Assembly: GCA_034509925.1 (NCBI GenBank)
Contig: CM067535.1
Coordinates: forward strand, 3,357,501-3,421,500
DNA length: 64,000 nt
Source of the DNA: Hirudinaria manillensis
Taxonomy: Eukaryota > Annelida > Clitellata > Hirudinida > Hirudinidae
Direction of reading: 5' to 3'
Shown: positions 21,348 to 32,170 of the stretch, in pieces
Position numbering within the stretch: the first letter of the stretch is position 1
How the letters are laid out: every line of letters begins with the position of its first letter
Notes under the pieces: generated by a model
Databases searched by the model: none
The model's input: only the letters and a program-made list of their open reading frames with translations
What the model was told of the DNA's origin: nothing
Translations under genes and position numbers: made by a program

Positions 21348-22765
21348 TGTAATAACACTGGATCCTCAAACTAATTATGGTAAGTCAGGTTTATTGAAAG
21401 TATTCTGATGGCTTGGAAGATATTCAAGGCCCTATTTCCTAGGTCTTTGCAGCTGCTAATTCTCGCTCTCCTTGCCCGTTTCCCGATTTGTTGAGCTGCA
21501 TAATCAGACCTAACTGAACTCTGTAAAGTAACCCTAATTTTATATAACCATATAATTTTAAATAATTCTTTGGGTCATGTAATTTTACGTTTATAACATT
21601 GCCCCCTCCTTAAATCTGTTCGTCCCGAACAGTCATCCATTCCATTTTCATTTTTACTTTAGGAATATGGATCCTATCTTCCAACAATCCCATGGCTGCA
21701 AATCCCAGATCCATTTGCTTTGTCATCTTCTGGGATTTCTGTTTCCTCCCTTTTGCTTCTGCGTCTCGCAAGTTTCAGTCGCGGAACATCGCCATTTCTA
21801 TGCACACTCTCCTGCTCCACGACGTAGCCAGATCCCAGACTCTCTACAGGATCACCTGCTCCACTATCAATGCTAGGCACTCTCTCGAAACCCCGAGCAA
21901 TCCTTTCTGTGATCTCCAATGGAGCCGAAAAATCCGCTGGTAAATCCATGGCCTCTCCCGATGACTTCATTTGTTCCAGTAGGTACTCCATGTGTTCCAC
22001 TGGTAACTCTATGTGCTTCATCAGTAACTCCTCGGGCTGCACTAAGAACTCCACAGGCTCTGCTGGTAAATCCATGGGCTATTCTGTAGACTCTACTTGT
22101 TCCACCATCAACTTCGTGTGCTTCACTGGTAACTCATCGGGCGGTAACAATAACTTCACAGACTCTGCCGGTAAATTCATGGGCTCTTCCGAAAGCTCCA
22201 CTTGCTCCACTAACACCTCCGTGAGCTCTCTCGGCCCCGCTAACGTCTCGACCTGAACTGGTGACTCTATGGGCTCCAACGGCGAGTCCTCTGAGTCCGT
22301 CATCACGCACAGCGTTTCTGGAGACACGCACGCACTGTGTTCGGATGTGTCTTCTAATGACTCCACCCCAATGCTGCCAGAAACTGTACCTGGAACAACG
22401 GGCATGATTTGTTCTTCGTTGGTAACCTTTTTACAGAGTTCCTCTTCTTGTACCTCGCAAGATGGAAGCACCACTTTGCTCTCCTCAAAAGAACCATCAG
22501 GACTCTTCTCCGTAGAGTATTCACCTGAGCTCAACGAGGCAACTTGGCACGGAACTACTTCGATTTCCAAAGCTTTTTCGATATTCTTCAGTTCAGCCAT
22601 ACGCTCTTTCCTGATTAGTTCCTGGAAAGCAAACCTGCTGTCTGATGGTGGGCCCCAGAATATGTATTCTTCCGGATCATGACCATTCTCTACCAACCAT
22701 GCCTCAAGTCGCTCCTGCATCACGGCTATTAGACCTGTTGGGTTCAGGTTTCGTTGTTTCAACTC
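21348..22765 (-). mobile_element. Diverged SAP-type LTR element, 5' end lost
   Basis: A 251-nt LTR variant (21348-21598; TGTAATAACA...TTATAACA) shares only its outer parts with the other LTRs and lacks their TTAATTAA-rich core. It is preceded in element order by the polypurine tract (21599-21614) and by a SAP-type ORF from 22762 to 21674 in one frame with a single internal stop at 22079-22081. The SAP motif is cut: only its second half (NLNPTGLIAVMQERLEAW) remains before the sequence jumps at about 22766 to an RLE element. The low-complexity repeats are like those of the copy at 58271. It is an older or different subfamily, now dead. Confidence 0.82.
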
Positions 22766-22867
22766 AAATCAAGGAGTGCTGACAGACAGAAAAATTCCAG
22801 CTAATAGACCGGACATTATATTGTTAAACAGAAAAGATAAACAGTGCCTGCTAATTGAGATATCCAT

Positions 22868-23308
22868 AATAATTTACTCTGCTGTCCCGCTTAATATTAC
22901 CAACATTTCTAATCTTTATGCTTATAAGAAAGCATTAAAACATTTTATTATTAACTCTATCGGATTAATTTAACTACATGTTATTGTACTATATTTATTG
23001 TTTAAAAACATGCACCTTCTGATTAATGGAACCATTTAATTATATACCATCATTCCTAATTTTTTGTGTTAACTTTTCTGCTTATTGTGTTTCATGGGTC
23101 AGTCTACTAGCGGAAGCATGTGCTTCCTTAAGGCTGGCCCTTTTTGGCGATTTTACACTGCGAAAGACAAGAGAGTTTTTTTTTTTTTAAATTTTTTTAT
23201 TTATAATTTAACATTTTGGTATCACGGGTATTTTTTTTGCTGCTCTTTTCAGTTTTTTTGTGTTAAATGAAGGAATTAGTATAATAATAAAACTCAATTC
23301 AAAAAAAA
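22868..23308 (+). mobile_element. Extremely 5'-truncated L2-like LINE 3' end
   Basis: Encodes only the last residues of an L2-type RT (PLNITNISNLYAYKKALKHF), then a 3' UTR with a strong hairpin at 23096-23140 and an A-run at 23301-23315. It sits inside the RLE endonuclease coding between ISI and PDD codons. Confidence 0.78.
23096..23140 (+). other. LINE 3' UTR stem-loop, copy 1
   Basis: GGGTCAGTC ... GGAAGCATGTGCTTCC ... GGCTGGCCC. The inner arms GGAAGC/GCTTCC pair perfectly around a 4-nt loop and the outer arms pair partly. Its counterpart is at 24074-24119. It is a candidate template recognised by the element's reverse transcriptase. Confidence 0.6.
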
Positions 23309-23811
23309 AAAAAAAATTCCAGATGACGAAAATTTCCTAAAGAAAATAAACGAAAAAATCCTCAAATACAGGGACTTACAGATTGAGATCGCCAGAATGT
23401 GGAAGGTAAAAGTCAAAACAGTACCAGTCGTAATGGGAGCCTTAGGGACAACTTCCGAAACTCTCCAAAAAGAACTTGACGAACTGCCTGGAAAAGCAAG
23501 CCAATATGAAATCCAAAGAATTGCCTTGCACGGAACAGCTCATATACTTAGAAGAATTTTAGGATGATAATTATTTTGTTTTAAATATGACAATTATTTC
23601 GTTTGACCAGAATGATTTAGTTATGTTTTTTTTTGTTGCGATTGATATGATGTTTGAGATGTGGCTTCCTTTGGGCTCTAGTTGAGATCTGGCGCCACAG
23701 AGTTTTCGGCTATTGCTTGCAATAGCTTGTGAATAAACGAATAATAATAATAATAATAATTTGCTGCCGCTAGTTTATTCAGTTCTTAGTGGATTTACAG
23801 AGTCATGGGAT

Positions 23812-24209
23812 TATAACAATCCTTCTTATTTCTTACGTAACACTCACGAATACAGTCCTTCTTTTTCTAAATCTACTTTGAAATTATTTTCTATACAGTG
23901 TTATGGTCCCAGATTATATACCTCAATACCAGATTCAATTAGGGAGTTAACTTGTTTACATTCATGTCCTTTTGAGTTATTGTTGTTGTTGTTTAAAAAA
24001 TTGTATAAGTCTCATCTAGTGAGAGATGCCTCATTTGCTTGAGTTTACATGTTTGTGTTATATATGATTTTCAGGGCCAGTCTGTTTAGCGGAAGCTTGC
24101 GCTTCCTTATGACTGACCCTATGAATTTATTTTGTATTTTAAGTTCATTTGTTTTATTGTACATAATATACATAATTGTTTGTTTAATAAACTCATAAAC
24201 TCAAAAAAA
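23812..24209 (+). mobile_element. 5'-truncated L2-like LINE 3' end with clean target-site duplication
   Basis: Encodes an RT C-terminus (YGPRLYTSIPDSIRELT, then FKKLYKSHL) and a 3' UTR ending AATAAACTCATAAACTC plus A8. ATGGGAT at 23805-23811 and 24210-24216 is the target-site duplication. The empty site is preserved in the duplicated segment near 61920. Confidence 0.85.
24074..24119 (+). other. LINE 3' UTR stem-loop, copy 2
   Basis: GGGCCAGTC ... GGAAGCTTGCGCTTCC ... GACTGACCC. The same architecture as 23096-23140, although the flanking 3' UTR sequence differs. Confidence 0.6.
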
Positions 24210-24216
24210 ATGGGAT

Positions 24217-24545
24217 AGGGTGAATTCAGGATTGGGTATGGATTGATTAGAGTAATTTTTGGAAAAGTTTTGCAAAGAAATATAGTCGCCAGTGAAGTCA
24301 TACCATTGACCCAGTGGTGCACAGACTGTTTCATCAGTAATGCTAACAAATCGTAATGTGTCGTGTTCGATACCATGCCTGCACCGCCAGGGATTGGTCT
24401 TTGGCAGGGCGCGATACATAAATAGGGAGAGGGTAAGAAGTGCCCTCACATTCCTTTTGATCAGATAGGGCACTCAAAATATAAGATAAATGTAAAAAAA
24501 TGGCTTTTTATGTCGTTACTTAAACGACATTGCATGTATTGCTGA
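24217..24545 (-). other. Duplicated segment with a possible exon (also at 61900-62275)
   Basis: About 330 nt shared with 61925-62275 at high identity. In the minus strand one frame reads PWRCRHGIEHDTLRFVSI then TDETVCAPLGQWYDFTGDYI. Most differences between the copies fall lightly on this frame, but the right-hand copy has a TAG just after the Tyr-Ile-Ser codons. The protein family is not recognised. It could be an exon of a lost Cys-containing secreted gene or non-coding sequence. Confidence 0.3.
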
Positions 24546-25232
24546 TAGCAAATCATTATGGAAAAATTTATCCAAATTTCAAGCAATTGTATCGATGTAA
24601 TTTATAAATTCCTGGGCTCCGTTGGTGAGGTGGGTGTCGAAATTTTTGATATCTCCGAATGTTACTCGAAAATCATTAATATTAAGTCGAACAATAACTA
24701 TGCCTCTGATCGGCGTTGGTACTTCTATCCCTCCTTTAAGAACTATTTTCCCCTGTTCGCCTCTGCCATAGCCAACGGAAGTGACCTCTATTCTTGCGAC
24801 TTTAAGTTTCGTCGAAAAAAAAATATTTCGTTCATATTTTATGATATTGTTTAGCTAAAATACTGTGTATTTAATGTTTATCTTAATTGATAGTTCGATT
24901 TTGAGATTAATTGAGCGATTAATTACTCTATTTTCTATTACCGCATTAGAATTAAAACTTAAAACAATGAAAAATAGGATTAGATGCATTTCATGCTGTC
25001 GGCAAGCGTATACTTTTGTTAAAACATGTAGATTAATATTGTTTTTGTAAACAAAATAATCGTTTGATTATGACAATTTTACGATTAAATTAAAAAAAAA
25101 TATTTAATCAAAATTACTAGGTTGTAGGTACTTATTCGCTTCCATACTGGCGGCAAACTTATTATTTTGGCCAAGACCTCCAGACAATAATAACAGCACT
25201 ATTATCGCCACTTCCGTAGTAGCGTATGCTAG

Positions 25233-26030
25233 TAGTGATCGACCGGGGCGTCAATTTTAGCCGGGGCCGGGTTAGGGGCCGGGTTAGGGGGAGCGGTTGC
25301 CGGGGGCAGCCGGGACCGGGGTTGAAGCCGGGGTTGAGGAGGCAATCTATAATAACGTTAACTAACGGTGCTTTTATTCTCTAAACATGTTGTAAACGTC
25401 AAATAATATATAGGTATGCTTATTATGTCAAAGAGATTCTGTAAAACCTGTAATAAACAAAATTTTCACAACGACAACTCTTCCACGCTCCGTTGCGAAA
25501 ACTTAGAAAAACATTAAATCGTTGATGGAATCTCATGAAAAACAAATCTTATTGAATACTAATTGATTGCTGTTTTGTGAACGCAATAGTGATGAAAGTT
25601 AAACGGTAATTTTTTTAAAACTCATCATTCCAGATTCCAGCCGATGATGTTTATTTAGCTCCATCGAGTTAAGGAAACTTTCTCCTTTCGATGGGAGGGT
25701 GCCTGCATCTTGTTGAGGAACCCAGTAATGTTTTTTTTTTAAATTAAAAGCTACGAGGAGATTGGATATCTAGGATGACTGATGGATTTTCCAGAAAGTT
25801 CCATGAAATATTATTGGTGAATGGGTTCCTGAGGACTTTAACTCTCTGAATTTTATGATTCGTCGGATGATGAATAAATTTTATTTAAGTTGGCAAAGCT
25901 AAAAATTAGACATTTGTTTACCCCCGGCTAAACCCCGGTTGAATTTAAGCCGGGGCGGGACCGAGGCCGGGACCCCGGTGGTAAAAAAGGCCGGGGTTCA
26001 GCCGGGTCCGGGGTCCCCGGTCGATCACTA
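25233..26030. mobile_element. Non-autonomous hAT-like DNA transposon inside a signal-peptide exon
   Basis: 798 nt with terminal inverted repeats TAGTGATCGACCGGGG / CCCCGGTCGATCACTA and an 8-bp target-site duplication TATGCTAG (25225-25232 and 26031-26038), the hallmark of hAT elements. Both subterminal regions are unusually GC-rich and packed with CCGGGGCCGGG-type words. A short plus-strand ORF at 25425-25517 (MSKRFCKTCNKQNFHND..) has C-x2-C followed by an L-x-H spacing reminiscent of the BED zinc finger that opens hAT transposases, so this is probably an internal-deletion derivative. The uninterrupted site is present at 55770-55786. Confidence 0.88.
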
Positions 26031-26098
26031 TATGCTAGCGCCATTTCGAGATTCTGCAAGAACAGCTGCACTCAGAAGCCCGATCCATTCCGTAATCC

Positions 26099-26108
26099 TC
26101 CTTTTATA
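26099..26108 (-). promoter_or_regulatory. TATA box of ILEI paralogue 6
   Basis: Minus strand reads TATAAAAGGA about 55-65 nt upstream of the ATG at 26044. The same box lies at 55841-55850 upstream of the intact paralogue. Conservation in both copies supports a real core promoter. Confidence 0.65.
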
Positions 26109-26267
26109 TTGGCCTTCCGTTTTATCAAATTGGAGCCAAATGGGCCCTAATCAAATTTTCAGGACGTTATTAATTGCTTATTTATTCAATGGAATGATAA
26201 CGTAGACGATAACGTATATAATTGAGGTTATAATGCAGGTGCGGTGCTAAGTTCTCTATTGGACTCG

Positions 26268-28711
26268 TTCCCAATAGCAATTAAACTTTAAATTACTTGT
26301 TGTAAATCAAAAATAAATCGATGCAGACGACGTTAAAATTATTTCGAACTCGGCTCTTGACAACGCTTAAAAATTATTAATCCCCCGTGTTGATAATTTC
26401 TGATAATTAATAAAACAAATGATTTTAATATGTTTTATAACCGTCGTTATCAAGTGAACGAATATTAATTGTTTAATCATAAAAACTCCGATGCTCTTTT
26501 CACAGAACGGTTAGGTTTCGGTCTATTGCGAAAATATAGTGAGTGGGATCAGTTGTAAAGCATGGACCTGAATGTTAATATAATAACAGATTAAAATGAA
26601 ATTATCTATAATTTTCTCAAAATTGAATGGGTTAATATTAGCTGTATATTTATAGTAAATAATATTTATAATTTTTAAATTAAGAAAATTCTTTAACTGA
26701 AATGCTACCAAATACGACAAGAAATGAGCTTATGCCTATTAATTGAGAGACCTTCATATTATGAAATGATTAATGAGGACAAAATTTATACAAATTTAAA
26801 GCATTACATCCATTAGCTAGTAAAAGAGGTGAATTCTGATATTCTTACGGTAGATTCTGATCGAAGTTATTAGATCTCCAGTTTTAGAGGACTTCATAAT
26901 TAAGATGGACTTGTTCGGATAACCTTTCTGAATCAGAAATACATAAGGATCTCTAAGTCTTATCGTTGAGAAATCCAAGCCTTGTGATTTTAGATAATCT
27001 CTATGCAAAGTACGGGTGGCCTCATCACTAGTTGTAGCTGCAACTATTGTTCCATTTCGTAAATTCTGGCAAAGCAATCGGTATAAAGTCAGTCTTTCAT
27101 AGATTCATTATATCACTGACATAGGCAATTGAAGGTGAATGAAAACTAAAACGATTATTCTCTTATGTGATGTCGTGTCGTTAGACAGTTTACGTAGCTG
27201 AATGTTCCAAAGATAAAGGCATTCATTTCTGGTTATCCTCCTGACGGATACCACTTAAGAGGAAGTCTTTTGTTGTTAAGTTTATTTACCTGTATATATG
27301 TGTTGAGTTGATATCCGAAGTGGTATACGTCGATACGATGAGGTTTTGACATATTAGTTAATTCCGGGTTCACCTGCGATACATGAACTCCTCTTCCAGT
27401 ACACATGTGCTTTACTTTTCCCTCGATTGATATGAAACTTGGGTTATGTGAACCCCAACTAGTTCCACGAAAATAAATTGTCAGAGCTTGCGTCATAAAA
27501 ATTATATTCAAATGTAATTGTTGAATGCAAAAGATACAAAGAGAACTTTAAACTCAAACCTGGTTTTCTGGCATATAAACGATATTCCACATGGCTATCG
27601 AACCTTTTGAAAGTTTTACACATACCGCTAGCATCCACTCCAAAGAAGAAGCAATATTGATCTCTATTACAGATGGAAGAGCATTTGGCAACAATTGGAA
27701 CAACTCCGACGGTTACATTTAGTGATTCCAAATCACGACCAATAGGTGATTCCTCCTCGTTAGATGATTCAATTACGGACATTGGCACTCCGACGATGAC
27801 AATCAGACACGATAAGAACATTGTCAAAGGAATTTCAAACGCTAAAATAACTCGACACTATTGATTCAAAATTGGCTAGAATCTTTCGCAAAGTATTTAT
27901 TAGCTTAGTAATCTAGTTACTTCCCATTAATGGTTTCAATCACTTGAGTATTTATCAGAATTTGTTTTTATGAGCTTATATCAATGACAGATTTCAAATT
28001 CCCTGGAATTTAATTTTAAACGAGCATTTTAAATGCCAACATATTCCTTGTTATCGATAGTTTATCAAAACATACTTTCTGAATAATGAGGGTCACTTTA
28101 CAATTTTGTTTAATCGATTGATATATGAATGTATTTTCGATAATAGGATAATTTCAGAACGTCGAGGTTCGGACGATAATTTATGCGATCTTTTGAGGAC
28201 CACATGCAATGACCACTTAAGTGCATTAGCACCGAATTAACCCGCAATTTAAATTCTTCTCCGATTTCACTACAAGTTTTACATTCTGGTCCCATTGAAG
28301 ATAGCGATTCGTACTTTAATCTATGAGAGTAATTATTTTATTATGTAAGACGTGGTTATTATTGTTATTCAGAACGTGAAATGATATAAGTTAATATTGA
28401 AGCGATATATGTAGTGCTGTTTAGTAACAATATGAAATATGTATTACATTCTTATTTATCTTTATATATTTATCTACATTCCGTTTCATTCAATTAGTAA
28501 ATTAAATATTCTATATTTATTTAATAATTACTTTTTTATTCATTAAATTTACTTACTAGGGTACGCTAATAATAGTAATACGATTTTCGCGAACTTTAGT
28601 TTATGAAACCATTTTGTTTTAAACTCAAAGCCCTTTGTAATGCTGAACCCCAATCCAGCAGGCTCATTTGCTTATATTTGCCCTTTGGACATCAATCTAA
28701 GGCGATTAATA
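26268..28711. repeat. Segmental duplication unit 1 (PAN/ILEI gene plus about 0.9 kb upstream)
   Basis: Begins AGCAATTAAACTTTAAATT and ends GGCGATTAAT before a (TAA)n tract. Near-identical units lie at 35912-38361 (unit 2) and 56018-57890 plus 59772-60354 (unit 3, split by an LTR element). 27822-28600 is upstream non-coding DNA. The last about 110 nt (CCCTTTGGACATCAATCTAA then TAA repeats) look like a decayed retroelement 3' end. Confidence 0.85.
26500..27821 (-). CDS. Secreted PAN/apple + ILEI-domain protein, paralogue 1 (4 exons)
   Basis: Exons 27821-27560, 27486-27290, 27065-26849, 26567-26500; 744 nt, 247 aa, intron phases 1-0-1. Exon 1: signal peptide (MFLSCLIVIVGVPM), an acidic spacer, then a half-PAN/apple-like motif CSSICNRDQYCFFFGVD and GMCKTF. 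Exon 2: ILEI N-half (TGRGVHVSQVNPELTNM, HFGYQLNTYIQ), resembling the GRGLNVVVVD...DTGHFDTW strand pair of FAM3 proteins. Exon 3: NGTIVAATTSDEATRTLHRD, LKSQGLDFSTIRLRDPYVF, QKGYPNKS, the most ILEI-like part. Exon 4: short C-terminus ending DRNLTVL. Secretion is predicted; the partner is unknown. All exons are open, so the gene is probably functional. It is the middle member of a recently duplicated trio. Confidence 0.85.
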
Positions 28712-28918
<207 letters not shown>

Positions 28919-31043
28919 TAAGAAACAAGTAAAATTAAATTGAAATATAAATTGAATGTTACAAAAGAACATCTGGGAAAAGAACTCAAAAATGCCCTGG
29001 AAATAGAAAAGTTAAAAAGAATTACAGGGAAACCGCTGCACGGGCAATTTATTTATTTATTTGAAAAAAATCAGCACGGGCCAACGGCCCCTCGCCGAAA
29101 CCGAAATCAAAAACAAAAACCAGTGCACCAACCCCTCAATCTAAATTGTAAATTCTATTAACAAAAAAACCGTCCAAGTTTCTCTTAAATTCCTCCACAT
29201 CCCTTGACATCACAACCTCCTGTGGCAAACTATTCCATTCCTGGACCACTCTGTTGCAAAAATAAAACTTTCTGCAATCTTTGTGGGCCAGTCTTGTCAT
29301 CAGTTTTCTTTCATGTCCTCTGGTCTTGGAATATGTGCAGACAGAAAGGGAAGGACAAACTAAATCTTTCATTCCACTTGTCAACAACTTAAACAACAAA
29401 ATCAAATCAGCTCTTTTTCTTCTATAACACAAACTTGGCAATTTCAGTTTCTCTAGTCTCGATTGGTAAGGAAGGTCCCTACAGGATTGTCTTAATCTTG
29501 TAGCTCTTCTTTGTACTCCTTCAATCGCATCAATCATTCCCTGTCTATAAGGGCTCCACACCTGTACTCCATACTCCAACTGAGACCTCACCAAAGACTT
29601 ATTCAAACTCACGAAAGCAAAATCCGACAGATATCTAAAATTTCTTGCTATGATACCCAACATCATATTTGCTTTCTTAATCCTTGAGAGAATGTGTTCC
29701 TTGAATTTTAAATCTGAGTCTACAATAATTCCAAGGTCCGTGAACGAGTTGTAAACTGGAATTTCATATTTTGTTCCATCTGAGTCTGTTAGCTGGTAGC
29801 TACTCAAGTGGTGTCTCCCCCCTACATGCAGTGCACAACATTTGTTCATATTAACTTTCATTTGCCATCTGTTGAACCAATCAATTACGTTATCCACGTC
29901 CACCTGTAACTTGCTGCAGTCCTCCTCTTCGCTTATAACTCTATATATTTTTGTGTCGTCCGCAAACAAGAATAAGTTTTCACAAACAGTGTATATGTCG
30001 TTAATATATATGAGACATATATATCAATACATCAAAAATCTTCACAATGCAAACATAGATAACGAATCAAGTATTCAATGGCTCAGAAAGAGTGACCTGA
30101 AGGCTGAAACAGAAAGTCTAATAATTGCAGCTCAAGACCAGGCCCTACAGACAAAGTATTTTAAAAAGATGATTTTGCATCAAGATGCTGATGGCTTATG
30201 TAGAATGTGCCATCAGCATATTGAAAGCATTAGCCACTTAATATCAGGATGTAGCATGCTGGCTGCAACGGAATATTTAGAGAGGCATAACAGAATTGCC
30301 AGGTATGTTCATTGGAGAATCGGCAGGGAATGCGGAATCCCACTGACCACTAAATGGTACGAACATACACCGAATGGAATTACAAAGTTCGACCATGGAG
30401 TGTTGATGTGGGATTACCCAATAATAACTGATAGAACGGTCCCTGCAAACAGACCAGATCTGATTTACCATGATAAGAAGAGAAGAAACTGTCTAATAAT
30501 TGATATTGCTGTCCCGGATGATGTGAATGTGCCTCGGAAGGAGATGGAAAAATTAACAAAGTATAAAGACCTACAGATTGAAATCCAAAGAATGTGGGGT
30601 GTGAGATCTCAGGTAATACCAGTGGTTGTTGGTGCATTAGGAATGACATCAAAGAAATTTAAAGATTACCTGGATCTCATCCCTGGAAATCCATCTCCTC
30701 TTGAGGCGCAGAAAATCGCTTTGTGTGGGACAGCACATATATTAAGAAGAATATTGAACTGACAATGATTTGGATTTTGTATATAATTGTATATAGCTGC
30801 GTGTATAATTGAATTACTTTGTTTGGGTTTTGGACTTTTGCTGCGTGTATAATTGAATTACTTTGTTTAAGTTTTGGACTTTTGCTTGTTGTTTCTGTTT
30901 GTTCATGACTGTTTTTCTGTTTTTATTTTATTTGTGCTTGATGTGTTGTGACTGCCTGTGATCCCTTGTTGGGATCTGGGGTCACTGTTTTCCGGCGGAT
31001 TGATTATGGCGTGATTGTGAATAAACAAATAATAATAATAATA
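28919..31043 (+). mobile_element. 5'-truncated family-B RLE retrotransposon carrying an inserted CR1-like LINE
   Basis: Starts abruptly after the TAA tract in the spacer region of ORF2 (KYKLNVTKEHLGKELKNAL). It is interrupted at 29050-30024 by a CR1-like fragment, then continues from about 30025 to the stop at 30760-30762: zinc-knuckle-like CRMCHQHIESISHLISGC, endonuclease VPANRPDLIYHDKKRRNC and LIIDIAVPDD, end GTAHILRRILN. The 3' UTR holds a 47-nt duplication, then TTGTGAATAAACAAATAATAAT. It is nearly identical to 49195-50320 in the non-inserted parts. No RT palm is present, so it is not autonomous. Confidence 0.85.
29050..30024 (-). mobile_element. CR1-like LINE (family D) 3' fragment, copy 1
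   Basis: Minus-strand ORF 29969-29136 (277 codons) from the catalytic FADDTKIY through LGIIVDSDLKFKEHI to WNSLPQEVV and the end. The 3' UTR (GGCCCGTGCTGATTTTTTT) ends in an (AAAT)n tail, TTCAAATAAATAAATAAAT. Inserted in a family-B RLE element at CAATT with a roughly 5-bp repeat at the right junction. The frame is uninterrupted here, unlike the copy at 40.7-42.5 kb. Confidence 0.85.
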
Positions 31044-31123
31044 ATGTTGTAATAAGCATTATTTGTATATCCTAACGGATATCTATTTACTCGGTAAGTT
31101 TAATTAAGAATATTGCGAGTTCA

Positions 31124-32149
31124 ATGGCCGAAGGTATTCGGACTCGAAAAGTCGAAAAGTTTGATGTTGAAATTGCTGCTAAATTGGGACTACACCTGTG
31201 TGACAAGTGTGGTAAAGAAAATGCTGACTCACTAAAAAGATTGTACGCTTCAACGAAAGTGGAAGAAAACACAGAGGAGATTTTGAATGGCATAAAAGAC
31301 ATTCGTTCAGAAGTTTCAAATAAACTGTTCAGTTGTTGAAAAATTGAAGAAAGTGTAAATGAACTGACAGTCGAGGTCAAAAAAATCATCACTGAAAGAA
31401 AAGAAAGAGAAAACAAATTAAATGAACAAATGACGGAATGGAAGACAAGACTAGAGAATATGAGTTCTGAATTCATTGAACTAAGCCAAAAAGTTGATAG
31501 TCTTGCTGCCAAAACCTCAGAAAAAGAATCCAAATTGATTAATGGATTTGAACTCTTGAACAAAAAAGTTGAGAACTTGAAAATTCCTGCTACAGTTGAG
31601 AAAGAAATAAACAAAAGGTGGTCAGATTTGTTTAAAGAAAATGCTGAAATAAAAGATGATATGAAAACTGTCCAAAAAACAGTTAATGATGCAAAACAGT
31701 CCCGGGACATAAATGCTGACAGAAGCTCAAGAAAAAATAACTTAGTTATATACAACTTACCAGAAGATGAAAAATATGCAAAGAACAAAGACAAAGAAAT
31801 GTTGAATGAACTGGTAAAGGGATTTGGTTTGGATTTTGATCTCCAGAGAGATGTGTCCCACATGGCAAAAATGGGTAGAAAAGGCGATGACGTCAAGAGA
31901 AGTCGACCACTGATGGTGAAGTTTTATAGTTTCACCGTAAAAAACATGATACTTGAAAGCTGTTTCAAGATTAAAAGGATGGAGAAGTTCAAATCTCTGA
32001 TTGTGACCCACGACTTGTCCAGAGAAGACAGGGAACAATGTCGAATGATGATAAAAAAAGGCCAAACAAGAAAAAGAGAAAACTGGAGAGCTTGAAAAAT
32101 TCAGTTACAAAGTGAGAGGTGAACCAGGATCCTTCCATGTTGTAACGGT
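31124..32149 (+). pseudogene. ORF1p-like coiled-coil protein of family-A RLE element
   Basis: Opens MAEGIRTRKVEKFDVEIA and contains long charged coiled coil, then SSRKNNLVIYNLPEDE, which starts the RRM-like core of L1/CR1/L2 ORF1 proteins, then DLSREDREQC and, after a frame shift, VRGEPGSFHVV. ORF1 proteins are RNA-binding trimers that package LINE RNA. Damage: an in-frame TGA at 31337-31339 and a one-base gain in an A-run near 32050. The same core with the same end motif is found in the APE LINE at 62.4 kb (VRGKPGNFHVV) and in family B at 40.1 kb (IRGTPGSFHVV). Confidence 0.8.
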
Positions 32150-32170
32150 TTGAAGGAAGAGTTTTTTATA

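Larger units (their letters stand above)
22773..23760 (+). mobile_element. 3' fragment of family-A RLE retrotransposon, split by an L2-like insert
   Basis: Matches the C-terminus of the full element at 31-35.9 kb: 22773-22867 encodes LTDRKIPANRPDIILLNR and QCLLIEIS, the catalytic part of the restriction-like endonuclease. The frame resumes at about 23309 (PDDENFLKKINEKI) and runs to GTAHILRRILG and the stop at 23565-23567. The 3' UTR, TGTGAATAAACG and a short (AAT)n tail at 23740-23760 follow. The 5' side abuts the broken LTR element, so most of the element is missing. Confidence 0.85.
20555..26044 (-). pseudogene. ILEI-domain gene, paralogue 6, wrecked by at least four insertions
   Basis: By comparison with the intact paralogue at 54591-55786, four exons can be placed: exon 1 at 26044-26031 and 25232-25118 (split by a hAT element), exon 2 at 24799-24591 (same 209 nt), exon 3 at 21272-21050 (same 223 nt; KMAFIFQKGYP retained) and exon 4 from 20607 leftwards. 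The exon 2 donor is lost (GT replaced). The intron between exons 2 and 3, short in the paralogue, has been filled by two L2-like fragments, an RLE fragment and a diverged SAP-type LTR element. Exon 4 loses its own stop codon to an LTR insertion. The intact protein would have a signal peptide and an ILEI domain but no PAN part. Exon frames are still readable, so inactivation was recent. Confidence 0.8.

Noticed and set aside
23740..23811. Treating the boundary at 23760 as a TAA-targeted insertion of family A
   Set aside because: The paralogous flank at 61875 has no TAA repeat at this position, so the tract belongs to the element tail; the true target cannot be shown.
24217..24545. Reading this duplicated segment as a C-type lectin exon
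   Set aside because: The single Trp/Cys arrangement is not enough; spacing does not fit the lectin fold.
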